From Ctena decussata (lineage: Eukaryota > Mollusca > Bivalvia > Lucinida > Lucinidae): a DNA stretch of 64,000 bases. The position numbers and the translations under genes were made by a program. Position 1 is the first letter of the stretch, and each line of letters starts with the position of its first letter. Below are positions 40,960-53,724 of the stretch, one piece after another. The notes under the pieces are model-generated. The model had not been told where the DNA came from and searched no databases. It saw only the letters and a program-made list of their open reading frames with translations. The stretch covers positions 32,758,166 to 32,822,165 of the forward strand of contig OZ022508.1 in the NCBI GenBank assembly GCA_963989385.1, written 5' to 3'.

Positions 40960-41930
40960 CAAACTAGAAATGTTTTTCGGAGATAAACAGATGTCCCCCA
41001 CCAGCCTATTCTTATCCCCTATAATCCCCAACAAGTGTGTTTCCACCCACTTATGTCATTATCCTAAAACTTTGCTATGATGAGGTATAATCTATCACGT
41101 TTGGTCTAGAGATGTTAATATTCAAGTGGATTTAAAATCCTTCTGTGACCTTGAAAATGGAGTCAAGCTCACCAAAATCTCAACATCTCTTCTGCTTGTC
41201 ATACTTCTACATCCAAAAAGTCTGTTTCATTCCACCAACTGGTTCACAAAATAAGTATTAGTTAAAATTACTAAGTGCTACTATGACCGTGAAAATGGAG
41301 TCAAGGTCATCAAAATCTAATCAGCTCTTTAGCTTGTCTGTCTCAATGATATCTCCGTGCAAATTTAGAGAAAACCCATCCTTTTGTTCGAAAGCTGTCC
41401 TATATACATGACTATGACCTTGAAAATGGAGTCAAGGTCACCAAAAACTAAACATGTCTTAAGCCTATCACAATAATAAACCCATGCAAGTCTGATGAAT
41501 ATCCGTCCATTGGTTCAAGAAATATCTCATTTATTGGAAAATTTAACATCTGTAAGTTGGCTATTGACCTTGAAAATGGGGTCAGTGTCACCAAATTTAT
41601 AGTCAAACATAGTCAACTCTTGAGATTGTCCCAAAGGTATATCTGTGCATGTTTGGTGGGAATCAAGCCAAAGGCTAAAGAGATATATTAATTTTAGTGA
41701 AATTTTCACATATTTGTCCTCCTGTGACCTTGAAAATGAGGTCAATGTCATCAAAATCAAATTAGCTCATGTCTAAATGATATATCCATGCAAGTTTGGT
41801 GAAATTCCATCCGTTGGTTCAAGAGAAATCGTGCATACAAGAAAGTGGTGATGCCGACGCCCGGGATCCGCACTGAAAACAATATGCCCCCCCCCCCTCA
41901 CCCCTACCTTGGTGAGGGGACATAATTCAT
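40960..41930 (+). mobile_element. Tandem-core element with tgacc..ggtca units
   Basis: About five ~140-bp units centred on tgaccttgaaaatggagtca (41143, 41286, 41413, 41566, 41727), each including a (c/t)aagtttggtg(a/g)..tccat..ttggttcaagaaat block. It starts near aacagatgtcccccacc and ends with ccttggtgaggggacata, an inverted match (gtcccc / gggac). It resembles the other Pearl-type elements but has different termini. Confidence 0.65.
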
Positions 41931-42363
41931 CAGTATGGTTCACTAGTACCCGAGCCCGCTCTGGTCCAATTTGGATAAGTTCATTTGTTCATTGGGGGTT
42001 GCGTTGTAAAATTGTTTGCAACAGTGTTTAAACCCTTATCAGAGGAGCAGCCTCGTTAAAGTTTCCTTTGCCGCTGCATAGGATAATTACACCAGACCCT
42101 GCTACGATTTGTGGCTAATTTTCCAGTTTTTACCAGAAGTTCATGAACCTGGGTGATGTTTATTGGGTGGTTTGTTACCCGACACCGACACAGGTGGCGT
42201 TTTTATAAAGGTAGGAAACTGACGCGCCATATTTTTGTAACCGAATCAACTTCTACAGTAAATGCCCAAAGTATTATGACGATTTTGCCAGTCACTGTAA
42301 TCATCCCAATGTTCACATGAATTAATCTTATTATCCGAAAATATCTCAAAATAATGGTGGTGG

Positions 42364-42440
42364 GTGGCAAATAGTGCAGACTCTGATCAGACTGCTCCTT
42401 AGGAGCAGTCTGATCTGAGTCTACACTGTTTGTGTCTTTC
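42364..42440. repeat. Foldback repeat, gatcagactgctcc family
   Basis: gtgcagactctgatcagactg / ctccttaggag / cagtctgatctgagtctacac. Confidence 0.75.
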
Positions 42441-43029
42441 CAAATATTCAGTGTAATTTCAGTCATTTTTGTAACTGAATCAACTATTACGAATTGTTGC
42501 ATTATTTTGTAAAAGGTTCTACCTGCCTATTTTTCGGCTCATTAAAGGCAGTTTGTGTTTCTTCGATTGGCATTAAATGGGCATTGCACATTAAACAATA
42601 AAGTTTTCAATTAAACTGACTTTGAAGTACCGTTTCTCCGCCTGCCGTGAATAACTGATCCGTTTTAGGTCCCGTAATTTTCTCACTGCTACATGTTTAC
42701 AGGTTAGCGTTACTATGTAATGAAGATTCTAATTGCATGGAAAGTAGTTAAGGGGTCACAAATGCAAATGCAATGGGACCAGTGCATACATTTATGAATG
42801 AAAGATTTGTGCATGTGATGTAGATACAAACGCTATTTATAGTCGTAACCACTAACTATATACATGTACTTTTCAAAATTAGTTCCGCCGCAATTTCAAT
42901 CACGAAATTGAAAATCGTATTTTTAAATTGTTTTGATCAGTCCAAAACTTGTCCACATTTTTTTTTCATTTTCCTGCCTGCATATACCGAGATATCTCGC
43001 AAAACTAGATCTAGTAGAAAGTGCGACCA

Positions 43030-43268
43030 GGCCCCGAGGTTATAAAAATCTTTCATGCTCAACTCAGCTGAGCATGAAATTTTACTTGTTAAGAAATAGC
43101 AAATTACTGATAAGTACAGTTATTTCATACTCAGTGTAGCTGAGTATAAAAACTTCTCTGCTTATGAATATGAAAATGCCAAAATTATTTGGCATTTTGA
43201 TATCTATCAGCAGAGAAATGTCATGCTCAGCTGTGTTGAGCACGAAAATGCTTTATAACCTCGGGGCC
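43030..43268. mobile_element. MITE with ggccccgaggttataaa TIRs
   Basis: ggccccgaggttataaa at 43030 and tttataacctcggggcc ending at 43268. Inner hairpins include catgctcaactcagctgagcatg. Confidence 0.8.
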
Positions 43269-43559
43269 AATACGCAGTACTGCTACAGGCATCTTTGTCA
43301 GAAACCATACAATATCAAACTTGAACAAACTTCGAAATGGCGAAATTGAGCTTGAATTGTGTTAGATTGTTATATAGTTACATATAACGTTACCTCCCGT
43401 TGAATTAGAACTATAGGACATTTTATTTTCAGAATTTCTGTTCTATTTTAAAGTGCGGCTGATATGGTTCTACTTCGAGTCTGAAATAGAATGGAGTGGA
43501 ATGAATGGAAGGGATCAGATATTCAACATACCATTGCTGGCTACAGTTCGCTCCCAGAG

Positions 43560-43960
43560 CCTGGAATGGTACTTTTTTACTGATCTTAGCCACTGTTCAA
43601 AGGTTTTTCACTGTACCACTTCCGCTCGGTGCCCTTGAAGTCAAAGACATGGACTCACGATGCATGAGTGGATGATGCTGACAGATCCTGATTCAAAGTT
43701 TCACACAGTACCATCCCAAACCCTCTTAAAAATAACGTTCATAAGTTTATGTTTTCTAAAGACTTGTAGAAATGGATACTTGGACTGGCGATAGTTACTG
43801 GTCACCAGCCCCATTTCCCTTGGTGATCTTACAGGCGGATCACGGACTTAGAAATTCTTGTTAAAATGTCAAAAAAAATATATTGTTTCACAATACCTGG
43901 GTGCAATTAGTTTATACTTGGGCTACTGTTGAAAATGGGTACCTGCTTCGAATCAGGGAA
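43560..43960 (+). repeat. Decayed Helentron-core units
   Basis: cttggtgatcttacaggcgg..acggacttagaaattcttgt and gcccttgaagtcaaagacatgg echo the units of the 10881-12012 element. The termini are lost. Confidence 0.4.
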
Positions 43961-44690
43961 TGATAAGACAGCAAAAGGAAACGGATGGGCCCCGCCTTTC
44001 ATTTGCTGTGCCAAAGATACAGTGGGTCTCTAACCCCCACTGCCCCTACGGCTATTAGGCTATGGGAAACCTTTACTTTTTACTGTTGAATATTCATTAC
44101 ACTTAATCTTTATATAAGCAAATATTTACTGTTAAGAAGTATCACTGATATTTTTCCTTGGAATAACTGAAAATGTAATATAATATAAATATGGGCATTG
44201 TACATGTATACCCTTGATGACAATAAGTATAAACCAGTTCGTCGTTACGGAAGTGATACTAGTATTCATAGGACCGTTAGCAACGTAGAAACAAGCTAAT
44301 CGTATATCATAATTCACTCATCATTTAATATCAGTTAATATCTAAAATATAAATCATGACCCTACATTTTTGGACTATAAATATGGAACTGATAATGAAG
44401 TACAGGCCAAATGAACTGTCGAATTCGACACATTATTATTCTTAATATCTGATCTTTCATCAAAATATTGGGGTTTAAGAATTATGATTATTTTAATATA
44501 TTGGAAAACAATGCTATCATCGTTTAATAAATCATTTATAGCTCATATTGATAGATATTAAAACACCTTGTCATTATAAAACAATAATACTAATATCAAA
44601 TAAGGTGTGGTTCTCAAGCTTAATTGACCACACACTAATTAGCAACAAAAAAAAAAGTTTGCTTTATTACATATTACAATCTAATTAAAG
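43961..44690. other. No gene recognised
   Basis: Strongly AT-rich from 44090 on. No coding frame or repeat identified. Confidence 0.4.
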
Positions 44691-44695
44691 CACAA

Positions 44696-44943
44696 TTCAG
44701 CCGCGATACGACAAAATCAACAAAGTGGCATGTGCGCCCAGCGAAGATTCAGATCAGACTGGGCAGCCTGGGCATCCGCCCAGTCTGACCAGAGACTTCG
44801 CTGAGCGCTGAAAGGGTAGCTTAGTCTCAAGTTAGCTTCATGCGGACAGCGAAGAATCTGAAGAGTCTGGCCGGATGCCCAGACTGATCTGAGTCGTCGC
44901 TGGGCGCACATGCCACTTTGTTGGTTTTGTCCTGTCCTGGCTC
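44696..44943. mobile_element. Foldback MITE of the gagccgcgacac family
   Basis: Full palindrome from tcagccgcgatacgac to gtcctgtcctggctca, with an extra duplicated cagactgggcagcctgggc stretch in the left arm. Confidence 0.75.
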
Positions 44944-45839
44944 ATCTATAATATTTGTCTATGCGTTTTGCTGTCAAAAGGCAGCATATCGTTTCATAAA
45001 AACAAGAGTTTTAGTATGTGACCTTGGACCTCGGTGTCAAGGAGGGAGTGACGCTGGTGCAGAGTAAAACTCAGGAGCATTTAAACTACAAGGGCACCGG
45101 GAACCAATTCCTATAGGGAACCGCGAAATTCGAAAAGGCGCAGGGGAGCTCGGGACTATTATTGTCACATGGTGCTCTTTGATGGGTTAATAATGCTGAT
45201 GAGGTTGAAAGTGATGTTTTAGTGACATGTAGAAATCAGTTTTGTTTGATATTATGGATATTGTAAAGAAATAAGTATTTTTGATTTGGTCTGTGGAGCC
45301 AAAATTAATGACAGGTGATGTTTAGCAAATCTTCTGCGCTTTTCTGCGGGGTAGGTAGTTACTGGCTATCAACATCCTGTATAGGTAGAAAGTGCAGAGT
45401 AAGGTTTGGTAGTGTTTCTCTTATTTTATCTTATTGATCAACATTTTAGCTTGAAATTAGAGCAAATTTGGATAGTGAAGTAACAGTGTATTAAGGGAGG
45501 CACACTGTCACAGGCAGTAGGGGTCACTATAGAAGTCTAAGGGGGGAACAATTAGTTCACGCTGCCCACAATCCGCTTCCTGGGAACAGCAAGTTTAAAT
45601 ATACAAGTTTAGCTTTTAAAAAAGCTTGAGAGGTTGTCCATTAGCGATGAATCTATAGGATATAAGTGGTAAAGTAGCAAATTGGCAGCAATACAAGTTA
45701 ATTTTATTGTATTCAGCAATACAAGTTAATTTTATTGTTGTCTTAGAAGTTGTTTAAGCTGTAGATTAGTGGCGACTTTGAGAGCTTTTTCTTTTTGTCT
45801 AGTAATCGGTTGTAACAGGTGAGTCTCAGTGCTATTAAC

Positions 45840-46250
45840 ATTTGTTAGGTGACCTGTACTGTTTAGTGACAGCTCTTCCTAAGTGGACTGCGCTCTCTGC
45901 TAATTGCTTGTATAGGTGAGATGCTTGTATTAGGTGAGATGAAGTGTTCAGAATAAATTTTACAGCTCATGACTTAGCGATGCTGGGAGGACCCTGCGGC
46001 TGGCGGCGCCAAAATATGGGAGCAAATACCGGGAAATAGTGGGACCGCATTTAACATTGATATGTACTGTTAAGTGACAAGTCTTAGTAGCTGAACTGAA
46101 CTCTCGTGTTATTGCTTCTATAGGATGAGATAAAGTGTTCAAAATAAGCTATAAAGATCAGGCATTAACGATGTTGGCGAGAACCTTGCAGCAGGGTACG
46201 CCAATTAAATGCAGGAAAACCGGGAAAAAGTTGGACCCGTATTTTTTAGC
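45840..46250 (+). repeat. Two-unit tandem duplication, period ~205 bp
   Basis: Unit 1 (tgtactgtttagtgac..attgcttgtatagg..gaagtgttcagaat..gatgctgggaggaccctgc) recurs as unit 2 (tgtactgttaagtgac..attgcttctatagg..aaagtgttcaaaat..gatgttggcgagaaccttgc). A shorter direct repeat of gcaatacaagttaatttt is at 45689 and 45717. Its origin is not recognised. Confidence 0.6.
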
Positions 46251-46939
46251 AAATGGAAACGGCGTACAATCGAGAACGAATTCATTATCTAATATGGTTA
46301 GCCCCGAGGGGATAACCAATTATGCGTTTTGTATTTATATTAACACCCCACCTTCCTGTTGTGTTTCGTCATACATATATAGATAATCTGTGATTCTGAA
46401 ATCGATCAATCAAACTTCTTGGTAACTATGATGATTATGATATAAAGTTCGCATGTATGGTCGACAGCCGCTTGTTTTTACAGGCGGGGGCGGACGAACC
46501 ATACTCTTTTCTCTATTTCAAAATATGAAGTAAATATTAGATATTGTTTTGGTCTGTTAGCAGGACTGTGGTCATTGTGGCTAGACTATATTCATATTTC
46601 ACCTTTTCCCGATTGTATTAAATACAATCAAGCATATGAAATGGATTGATATTTGAAATGTTATGCTTAATTTGGCGCGCGTAACAGTGGTATTCGCCTG
46701 ATTGGAACTTAATTCAAACATTTCAGTTTTGTTTAAGGTAGACAAGTGTCTGCCACATAAGTTTGTTTACCGGTTAAGAACTTACAAATAATGTAACTCA
46801 TACAAAAGTATCAGTGTGACATTGAAACAAACTTGAAAAAAACAAGTACATTTGTAATTGTATATTTGTAAACTTTAAATGTATCAAATCTGACCACAAA
46901 GCGTAAAAGACGTACGACCGCCAACAGTATCAGTCTGAT

Positions 46940-47177
46940 ACGCTAAAATTCTCAATTTCCCGTAATGAATCTAAAAGTTTTGACAGATTTTTTTGAGCAA
47001 ACAGAGTAGACCCTGTTCAGACTGCTCCTTAGAGCAGTCTGAATCAGGGTCTGCACTGTTTGTCATTTCACCAGCTATTAATAACTTATCACGAAAAGTA
47101 AAATCAACTTATTCAAACGTTAGAATCATAACGGTAATTTATTAAGGGTGTCCAAAAATTTAGCGTAATTACTGTAA
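46940..47177. mobile_element. MITE, gatcagactgctcc family
   Basis: Central agactgctccttagagcagtct with gagtagaccctg / cagggtctgcac arms. The right end tttagcgtaattactgtaa matches other family ends. Confidence 0.65.
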
Positions 47178-47499
47178 ATTTATTAATTTTGATTGAACGC
47201 CAGAAAAAAATGACACTTGTGCATTGACACGCTATTGAGGCTCTAGATAACATATTTGTGCTGCCCTGGAACAATCGCGAGATTAACAAGCCTTTGTCTT
47301 ATAGATGAACCTGTCAGATTGGATTAAGACTCTAAATCTTTCTCTGAAACAGGATATAGACATTCGAAACAGGATATAGGTGGCGCTCAACGTCGTGAGC
47401 AAAGCAAAATAAAGAATAAAAGTTCAACGAACTGATTTTGGCATTTTCTTGATCTCTTCTTTGCAACGTAGATTGATGGATGACTCGCGTTTTTACGTC

Positions 47500-47668
47500 C
47501 TTTTTAACAGTATTTCAGTCATATCAGGACGATAGAAGGGTGATAATGAAAGGCTGTGTGAACTGTTAACGGTTGGAAAGATTTCCGCCACCAGCGGGTT
47601 CGAACCCGGGAACGCTAGATCAGCAGGCCAGAACATAGCCTACTGAGCTACCGGGGTTCCTCTTCTTT
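47500..47668 (-). mobile_element. tRNA-derived SINE
   Basis: On the minus strand there is a well-preserved head with ggtagctcagtaggcta (box A) and gggttcgaacccg (box B). Then tttcattatcacccttcta, cctgatatgactgaaatact. The SINE tail distinguishes it from a tRNA gene. Confidence 0.75.
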
Positions 47669-47914
47669 GAAGCAACATAGTCGTTGAAATGTCGAAGAAT
47701 ATTCAGGCTAACATACCGTAGAATGACCATTGCCATCGGTATCACATGCTGTAGAAAAGTTCGTGCCAAGAAATCTTTGAAAATTGCCAAGATTCTAGAA
47801 AAACAAAAGTTGTAAATACAATATACAATTCAGGAAAGAAAACTGCTTCTTCACATGGCTCTTCGATTTTCTTTTATCAGATCATGTACTCTCCAAGGTA
47901 GTACCCATTCGTTC

Positions 47915-47985
47915 CCAGCAGGCACACGTTGCACTGAGGCCAATGCAACGTGAAATGTTGAATCACTCTATTCAGGCGACGCTTT
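47915..47985. repeat. ccagcaggcaca repeat with internal palindrome
   Basis: cccagcaggcacacgttgca..tgcaacgtgaaatgttgaat. Related copies are at 48878-48955, 50676-50765 and 52984-53095. Confidence 0.5.
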
Positions 47986-48139
47986 GAAATTTATTAGTCA
48001 GTGCGCGGAAATCAAGTTAACTTACGTGCAAATATGACGTCACTTTCATTTTACGTTTCGTGGCGTCATCGTCGCACCTCCTCAAGGCTCAAAGTGTCAG
48101 ACACTGTCACAATTATAACCAAAGAAATACGGTAAAATG

Positions 48140-48345
48140 AAATGCCTTGTGTGACAGTTATACCATGGTTCGTCCGTCTGTACGAGGAGATAATCCACGA
48201 GTTTTAGCGAGTGGACTATCTCCCGCACAGGTATAACTATTTTATACCACCCTTATCAGTGTAGACTTTGCTCATTTTGAAATATTTCGTGCTAAAGTTG
48301 ACGTTGTCTGGCCCGGTTAAAGGTGTTATACTATTCCGTTAATCG
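48140..48345. mobile_element. Foldback MITE, gttataccatgg family
   Basis: gttataccatggttcgtccg, gaggagataatccacgag, agcgagtggactatctccc, then ataccacccttatcagtg and aaatatttcgtgctaaagtt. An inverted full copy is at 61262-61450 and a fragment at 58900-58985. Confidence 0.7.
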
Positions 48346-48683
48346 CAATGTTTTGGATTGTCTCGAGCTTGAAAGTACATTTAATTAATTATCTTACTTT
48401 ACTAAAACATTCTGCGGTTTTCATATCCCAAAGCATTCAGTACAGACATCAAAATTTTGACTATTTACACATGTATCATGACACATGAGTGGCGGTTTTA
48501 TCACGCGTCTGGTGTCACCGCACAGACGGCCTGTTTCAGAACGTATTTTAGCCTTTAAATCTTTTAAAATGTGTCTGACAGGCGCCTGATTATGTAAATG
48601 CTATGTCATTTAAACCCAGCAAATCCTAGGTGACCGAGTATAAGGTTGTCCCGAGCAAGACCGGTTATTTCTTTACTCTCATT

Positions 48684-48750
48684 AATCGGAACTCCTCGGC
48701 CGATTCCGTGAATCAAAGTGATTCACGGAATTGGCCGAGGGGTTCCGATT
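48684..48750. repeat. Hairpin MITE, aatcgga family
   Basis: A 67-bp near-perfect hairpin: aatcggaactcctcggccga..ttccgtgaatc and its inverse gattcacggaattggccgag, gggttccgatt. Confidence 0.8.
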
Positions 48751-48877
48751 GCCTGAACCATCTTTTTCTATATCGCACCACTCATGGTAATTGCGATGCT
48801 TTCATTGTGCTGTAAAGGCAACCTCCTTGAGAAATCCGTGCAACTCGACCCGTCTTGGCAGGCACACAAGGTTGATT

Positions 48878-48955
48878 CAACCTTGAATCATCCTTGATTC
48901 AACGTCGTGACGTTGAATCAAGGTTGATTCAAGGCTGATTAAACCCTGTGTGCCC
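48878..48955. repeat. Palindromic ttgaatcaaggttgattcaa repeat
   Basis: ggcacacaaggttgattcaa through cgtcgtgacg and back to ctgattaaaccctgtgtgcc. Confidence 0.75.
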
Positions 48956-49131
48956 TGATTTATTGACAGGTAAGACATTTTCAGCTGAGTGCGCATGAAG
49001 TTGCCATGCCATAATCCCCCATAGTCCCGCCCTCCCCCCTTGGGTAGGAATGGGTGTGGCGTGTCTGATAAAGGCCTACACTGATTGCCATTCCATCTGC
49101 ATCTTTTAGATGCGTTAGTGCAATGGTAAAA

Positions 49132-49371
49132 CATGAGCCGCGACACAACAAAACCAACAAAGTGGTTATGCGCCCAATGCAGACTCGGATCAGCCTGGGC
49201 ATCTGCCCAGTCTGATCAAAGTCTTCACTGTCCGTATGGAGTTAGCTTAGTCCCTTAGCTAGCCTTTAAGCGCTTAGCGAAGTGTCTGATCAGACTGGGC
49301 GGATGCCCAGGCTGATCTGAGTCTGCGCTGGGCGCACAGCCACTTTGTAGTTTTTTTCATGTCGTGGTTCA
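49132..49371. mobile_element. Foldback MITE of the gagccgcgacac family
   Basis: Full palindrome from tgagccgcgacacaac to catgtcgtggttca, inner arms gcctgggcatctgcccag / gggcggatgcccaggc. Confidence 0.8.
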
Positions 49372-50550
49372 ACTGTCCTAACGTTTCCATATTTAGGACA
49401 ATTACGGTAATTATTTTGGGTGTCTCTATATTTTAGATCTTTACGGCATGACTTTTTGTCCTCAGCTAGGCTCATATTTTGATTACCTTTCTCAGTTACA
49501 AAGACTTTCATTTTTCTTCTCAACTTTAATTTACTGTTAAACTTATATTACACTTTATGCTCCAATTAATTTTAAATCAAGATTAAAAGATGCCTACAAA
49601 GTTGCAAGTAGATTTTAATCGACGTTGCAAAAAGAAATTCACACGCATACAGTGTTCTTTATGCATTTGGACCACCTTTATGCCATGCTTCAACTTTCGT
49701 CTGATATAAATACATTTTGTTTCAACAAGAAATATGAATTCCAAAGGAACTGCATATACATAATAATGGTCTTATTTTGCGAATTATAACAGTAATGTAA
49801 CTACACATACATAAGAGTGTGCCATTTTTCGCGACCTATAAACTGTCAGAAAAGCAAGCTTTATTGCGTGGTCTCTTTCATGTAAGATATTCGTGAATTC
49901 TAAGGAAATTCACAGACCTTTAGCGATCCATACGTATGCGGCACTCAAAACACAATTATCCGATTTTAACCAATTAATCCAAAGTGGGCTCTTCTTCGTC
50001 ACTGTGAGAGCAGGTCTTTTTCCCTATAAGGGGAGTCTAACCTGATTTTTATTCATAATTTCTCTCAGTAGGGGATCACGTTGGTTTTGCTTTAATACGC
50101 TTTACCGAAATACGGCGATGTTGTGAATGAAATTTGGTGTATGTAAAGGGTTTCTTTCAGATATATGCTACATGTACTCACCACTTTCCAGTCGACATCT
50201 TTCCGATTCTAACGACACTGGTGGAACCACAAGTCTGACATCCCTTCGTTAGAAAGGACTGTGTCGTAAAAATACAACTGACGTCCGTTCAGATTATGCA
50301 GCCATCTTAGTTGCAATATGTTATGACAGAGTTTTTGACCAAAGTGTATCTTCGCGGAACTGACGTGGATCATCTCTCGGTGTGTGTAAAATATTGAAAG
50401 AGAAATGATAAACTATTGGTCGCTATTTATCGTGACATAAAGGAAGCTGCAGTCACATTTTCCATGAAGCGTTTCAAAGCAGAAACCATGTGATGCCCCG
50501 CCCTGCTCTTCCCCTCGCCCTCTCAGAAATTCACGCAGTCAATTAAAACA
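49372..50550. other. No gene recognised
   Basis: No convincing coding frame. A diverged ttaggacaattacggtaatt end occurs near 49394. Otherwise unassigned. Confidence 0.4.
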
Positions 50551-50555
50551 ATGCA

Positions 50556-50614
50556 GGCCTGGATCAGACGCCCAAAATGCGTCTGATTAAAGTCTACACT
50601 CTTTGCAATACACC
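50556..50614. repeat. Foldback repeat with cagacgc arms
   Basis: ggatcagacgcccaaaatgcgtctgat. It is a diverged gatcagactgctcc family member. Confidence 0.5.
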
Positions 50615-51012
50615 ACTTTTATGAGACCATAGTCAGTAATGGTTTCAGATCAAATTTTGTAATGCTTGTACTTCCCAGCAGGCACTTGACGACTTAATGA
50701 CGTCGTACTGACGTCGATGCAACGTAATGACGCCTCAACATCATTTTACGTCATGTAGGCACTTGGAAATCGATTTGCACCTAATGATAAATCCAGAGTA
50801 TCCATACTTATTTGAAAATGCTTCTACGTTCTAACGAGAAGTTTATTGTCTATTCCAACTTTTGATAAAACGCTTGACATTGAGACTTGCACTTGCATTT
50901 ACAAGCAGAATGCAATAAAAATCCAATCTGCTCTTAGCATTTTAGATAAACGTTTGCCAACATTTAATGCTCATATCTTAAATAGCAGATTTCCTTTTTG
51001 TTTTTAACACTA

Positions 51013-51391
51013 CACTGTAAAAATGTGTTTAGAATCAATGCAAAAAATGCAGTCCGATTTTTTATATATTTAAATCGTAACATGTTCAGTTTGCAACATG
51101 TTTACATGACGGTTTATGTTTAGAAATTAAACATGTACAAAATTGGTTATTTCTACCTTTATTTTGAAATTTCCTCTGTCAACATTTTCGTCTTTTTTTC
51201 GTTCTTGAATGGGGAAAAGAGAGAATGGATTCATCCGAAACGTGTAACAGAATAAAACGTGTTTAGCAGACTTTGTCCGGGAAAAAAATAGAAAATGCGT
51301 ACATGTTTAGCTATATGACTTATCCCTAAACATGTTTACATCTAAACATGTAACCACTTGTGTTTTATAGCTAAGCGCGATTTTTACAGTG
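51013..51391. mobile_element. MITE with cactgtaaaaa TIRs flanked by TA
   Basis: Ends cactgtaaaaatgtgttta and (inverted) cactgtaaaaatcgcgctta lie inside TA dinucleotides. The interior repeats an acatgttta motif several times on both strands. Confidence 0.7.
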
Positions 51392-52421
51392 TACAGCCAA
51401 GCACCAGAGACAAAAATAGTAGAAGTGCAAACACCGTAAATCCTGATGAGGCGGCTCATAATGAGCTGACCCATCTTGATCTACACTGTTTGCCATCTAG
51501 TCTTTGAATTCTTGATAAGAAATAACTTGTACAAGGCATTTTTAGAAAATCAGCAGACGTAAATTTTGTCGTCTGCTTTTTGGTACTTAAAGAGTTAACC
51601 GCAAACATAAATGTCATCCAGAGAAAAAACCCTCGATTTAAAAAGGAGTTTGGTCTGAGAAAATAGCGGAGCAGAGGCTCATACCTGCAATCCCTGGATA
51701 AGCAGTCTAGCGCATACCTACTGATTTATGTTTAAGCCCCACACTTGGTATACGGCATTGCAATTAGGTTCTTGGGTTTTCGAATTAGGAAAAGTGAATT
51801 CTTTGGGTGCAAGAACTTAACCTAGTAGACTCGGTGTTATTGAGTCATTTCGATGTAATTCTGCCCATTGCAATGTGCCATTTTTTTGCAGAGCTGTATT
51901 TTTTTTTTCAAAATTTCTTCGTCGTGTACGCAGAAAAAATATAAACCAGTACCGGATTACTTTTAGGGCCACTACTTGTACATAGTTTACAGGCATATAA
52001 TGATGACAAAAGCATGTTCGATGCATGTTTTCACTGTCCCTGCTAGTGTTTTCGGTGCATGTTCAAGATTCCCTTCAAATTGAGGTATGTTAATAGGGTG
52101 GTCTTAAAATCATATTAAGCGTTTTAAAATTCTATTAAAGTGTAACTGATAGCCTTTGACAGGTTTATGTAAGAAAAGATAAAGAGACTATGTTACTAAT
52201 CGTGTCGGCGTTACCCCAATGTCTGTAGATATTAGGGCCCTTATGTCCGTGAAAACGTCAGTTTTTCGGCCAAGAAATTTGTGCAAATAGTGTAGAATCA
52301 GATAAAAATTTTGTCTCAGAAGCTGTTCAAACAGGGTCTGCACTGTTTTCCATTCAGTCAAAGTTGTATTAAAGGCCTACTAAAATTAATCTCAAGTTGT
52401 CCAACTACATAATATTAGCCA

Positions 52422-52655
52422 CAGCACGATAAAACCAACAAAGTGGCACATGCGTTACTCGAAGACTCAGATCGGCCTTGGCATTCGCTAAGTCTGAGCA
52501 GAGTCTTCGCTGTCGACATGGAGCTAGCTAAGACCTTCAGCTATCCTTTAAGCGCATAGCGGAGACTCTGATCAGACTGGGCGGATGCCCAGGCTGATCT
52601 GTGTGTGCGCTGAGCGCACATGCCAGATTGTTGGTTTTGTCCAACCTTGGTAGTA
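52422..52655. mobile_element. Foldback MITE of the gagccgcgacac family
   Basis: agccacagcacgataaaacc, aacaaagtggcacatgcg and the inverse gcgcacatgccagattgttgg. The terminal right arm is diverged. Confidence 0.7.
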
Positions 52656-52983
52656 TTGTGCGATAGGGTACACTTACTTACTTGTGTTTCGCTGATTGTT
52701 ATCTTTATGAAACCAATTTATGCTGCAAAATGTGAAATTAAACGGAAAATCTGTGCTTGAAATAAGACAGATTAATAAACAATAAGATAAAGACAGTTAA
52801 AACAGTTTAAAATTTTGATATAAAAGAGAGGGAAAAGAATTATAGTAATAAAACGCAATTTGCTTAAAATTTACTAAACTCAAAATTAAATGATGCTTTT
52901 AAGTTAAACAGTTAAAAGTAAATGAAAACCAGCCATATCACATAGAAAAACTTTTCAAAGAACAGTGCAGCTCTCTAGTTACA

Positions 52984-53095
52984 CCCCAGCACACACACAA
53001 CACTGAATCCACATTATATCAACGTTGATTCAACGTCATCACGTTGAATCAACTTTGATTCACTGTTGATCAACCATTGTGTACCCTGTGTGTCT
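52984..53095. repeat. Palindromic ttgaatcaa repeat
   Basis: ccagcacacacacaac, then atcaacgttgattcaacgt, catcacgttgaatcaactttg and a gtaccctgtgtg end. Confidence 0.65.
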
Positions 53096-53117
53096 CTTCC
53101 TAGACATTCGAGGTTCA

Positions 53118-53294
53118 AACTTCCCAAGTTGAAATACGTATAATAAACGGAATAGCAGGCTTGATAAATACCAAAACTTCAGTCCGAAAGAGAGGATTGC
53201 TGTCAATCAAATGAGGTCCAAGTACTATACGAAATGTCAAGGTCAGTAAATAAACGAAACAAAAGCCCAAGACCACAAACAATCTTGTCTTCAT
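53118..53294 (-). CDS. Hypothetical short hydrophobic protein or exon
   Basis: 58 codons starting MKTRLFVVLGFCFVYLLTLT, a predicted signal peptide or membrane anchor (residues ~5-28), followed by a short hydrophilic stretch. No domain is recognised and splicing cannot be judged. It could be chance. Confidence 0.25.
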
Positions 53295-53323
53295 GCTAAA
53301 TGTATTCCACTTCATTCATTCGA

Positions 53324-53724
53324 ATGGATAACATTTATGACGAACTTACCAGAAGCATATCACAAATAAAAGACTTACACGACTCTATGATTAAATTGTG
53401 AGGGATTCCTGATATGGAAAGCATCTCGGGTTGTCACTTTCGGATAGAAGAGAAGGAAGCTAGGCAATAAATACAACCATGCATTTATCCCCGCAACTCC
53501 TCTCGAATGATATATACATTAACCAAATGAATACACTGAACCCTATTGTGGCATGCGGCCCAGCATTCTTTAGAGTGATAAAAAAGAAAAGAAGTTATCG
53601 TCCATTCCGGTTTTCCGACGAGGATCCACAGCGATCAAGGACAGAGTTTCCTCTTTCATCTTATCACGAAGCTGTGTACATAGATAAGGTCCAAGAAATG
53701 CATCGACTACCGATCAAAACATAA
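53324..53724 (+). other. Coding-like patch, unrecognised
   Basis: Two adjacent open stretches look compositionally natural: MDNIYDELTRSISQIKDLHD (53324, 25 codons) and the frame ending 53724 with FFRVIKKKRSYRPFRFSDED and SSYHEAVYIDKVQEMH. Stops separate them. There are no homologues I can name. Confidence 0.2.

Noticed and set aside
47585..47665. tRNA gene on the minus strand
   Set aside because: Boxes A and B are good, but the 3' part continues into a SINE body seen in other copies, and the acceptor stem is not convincing.
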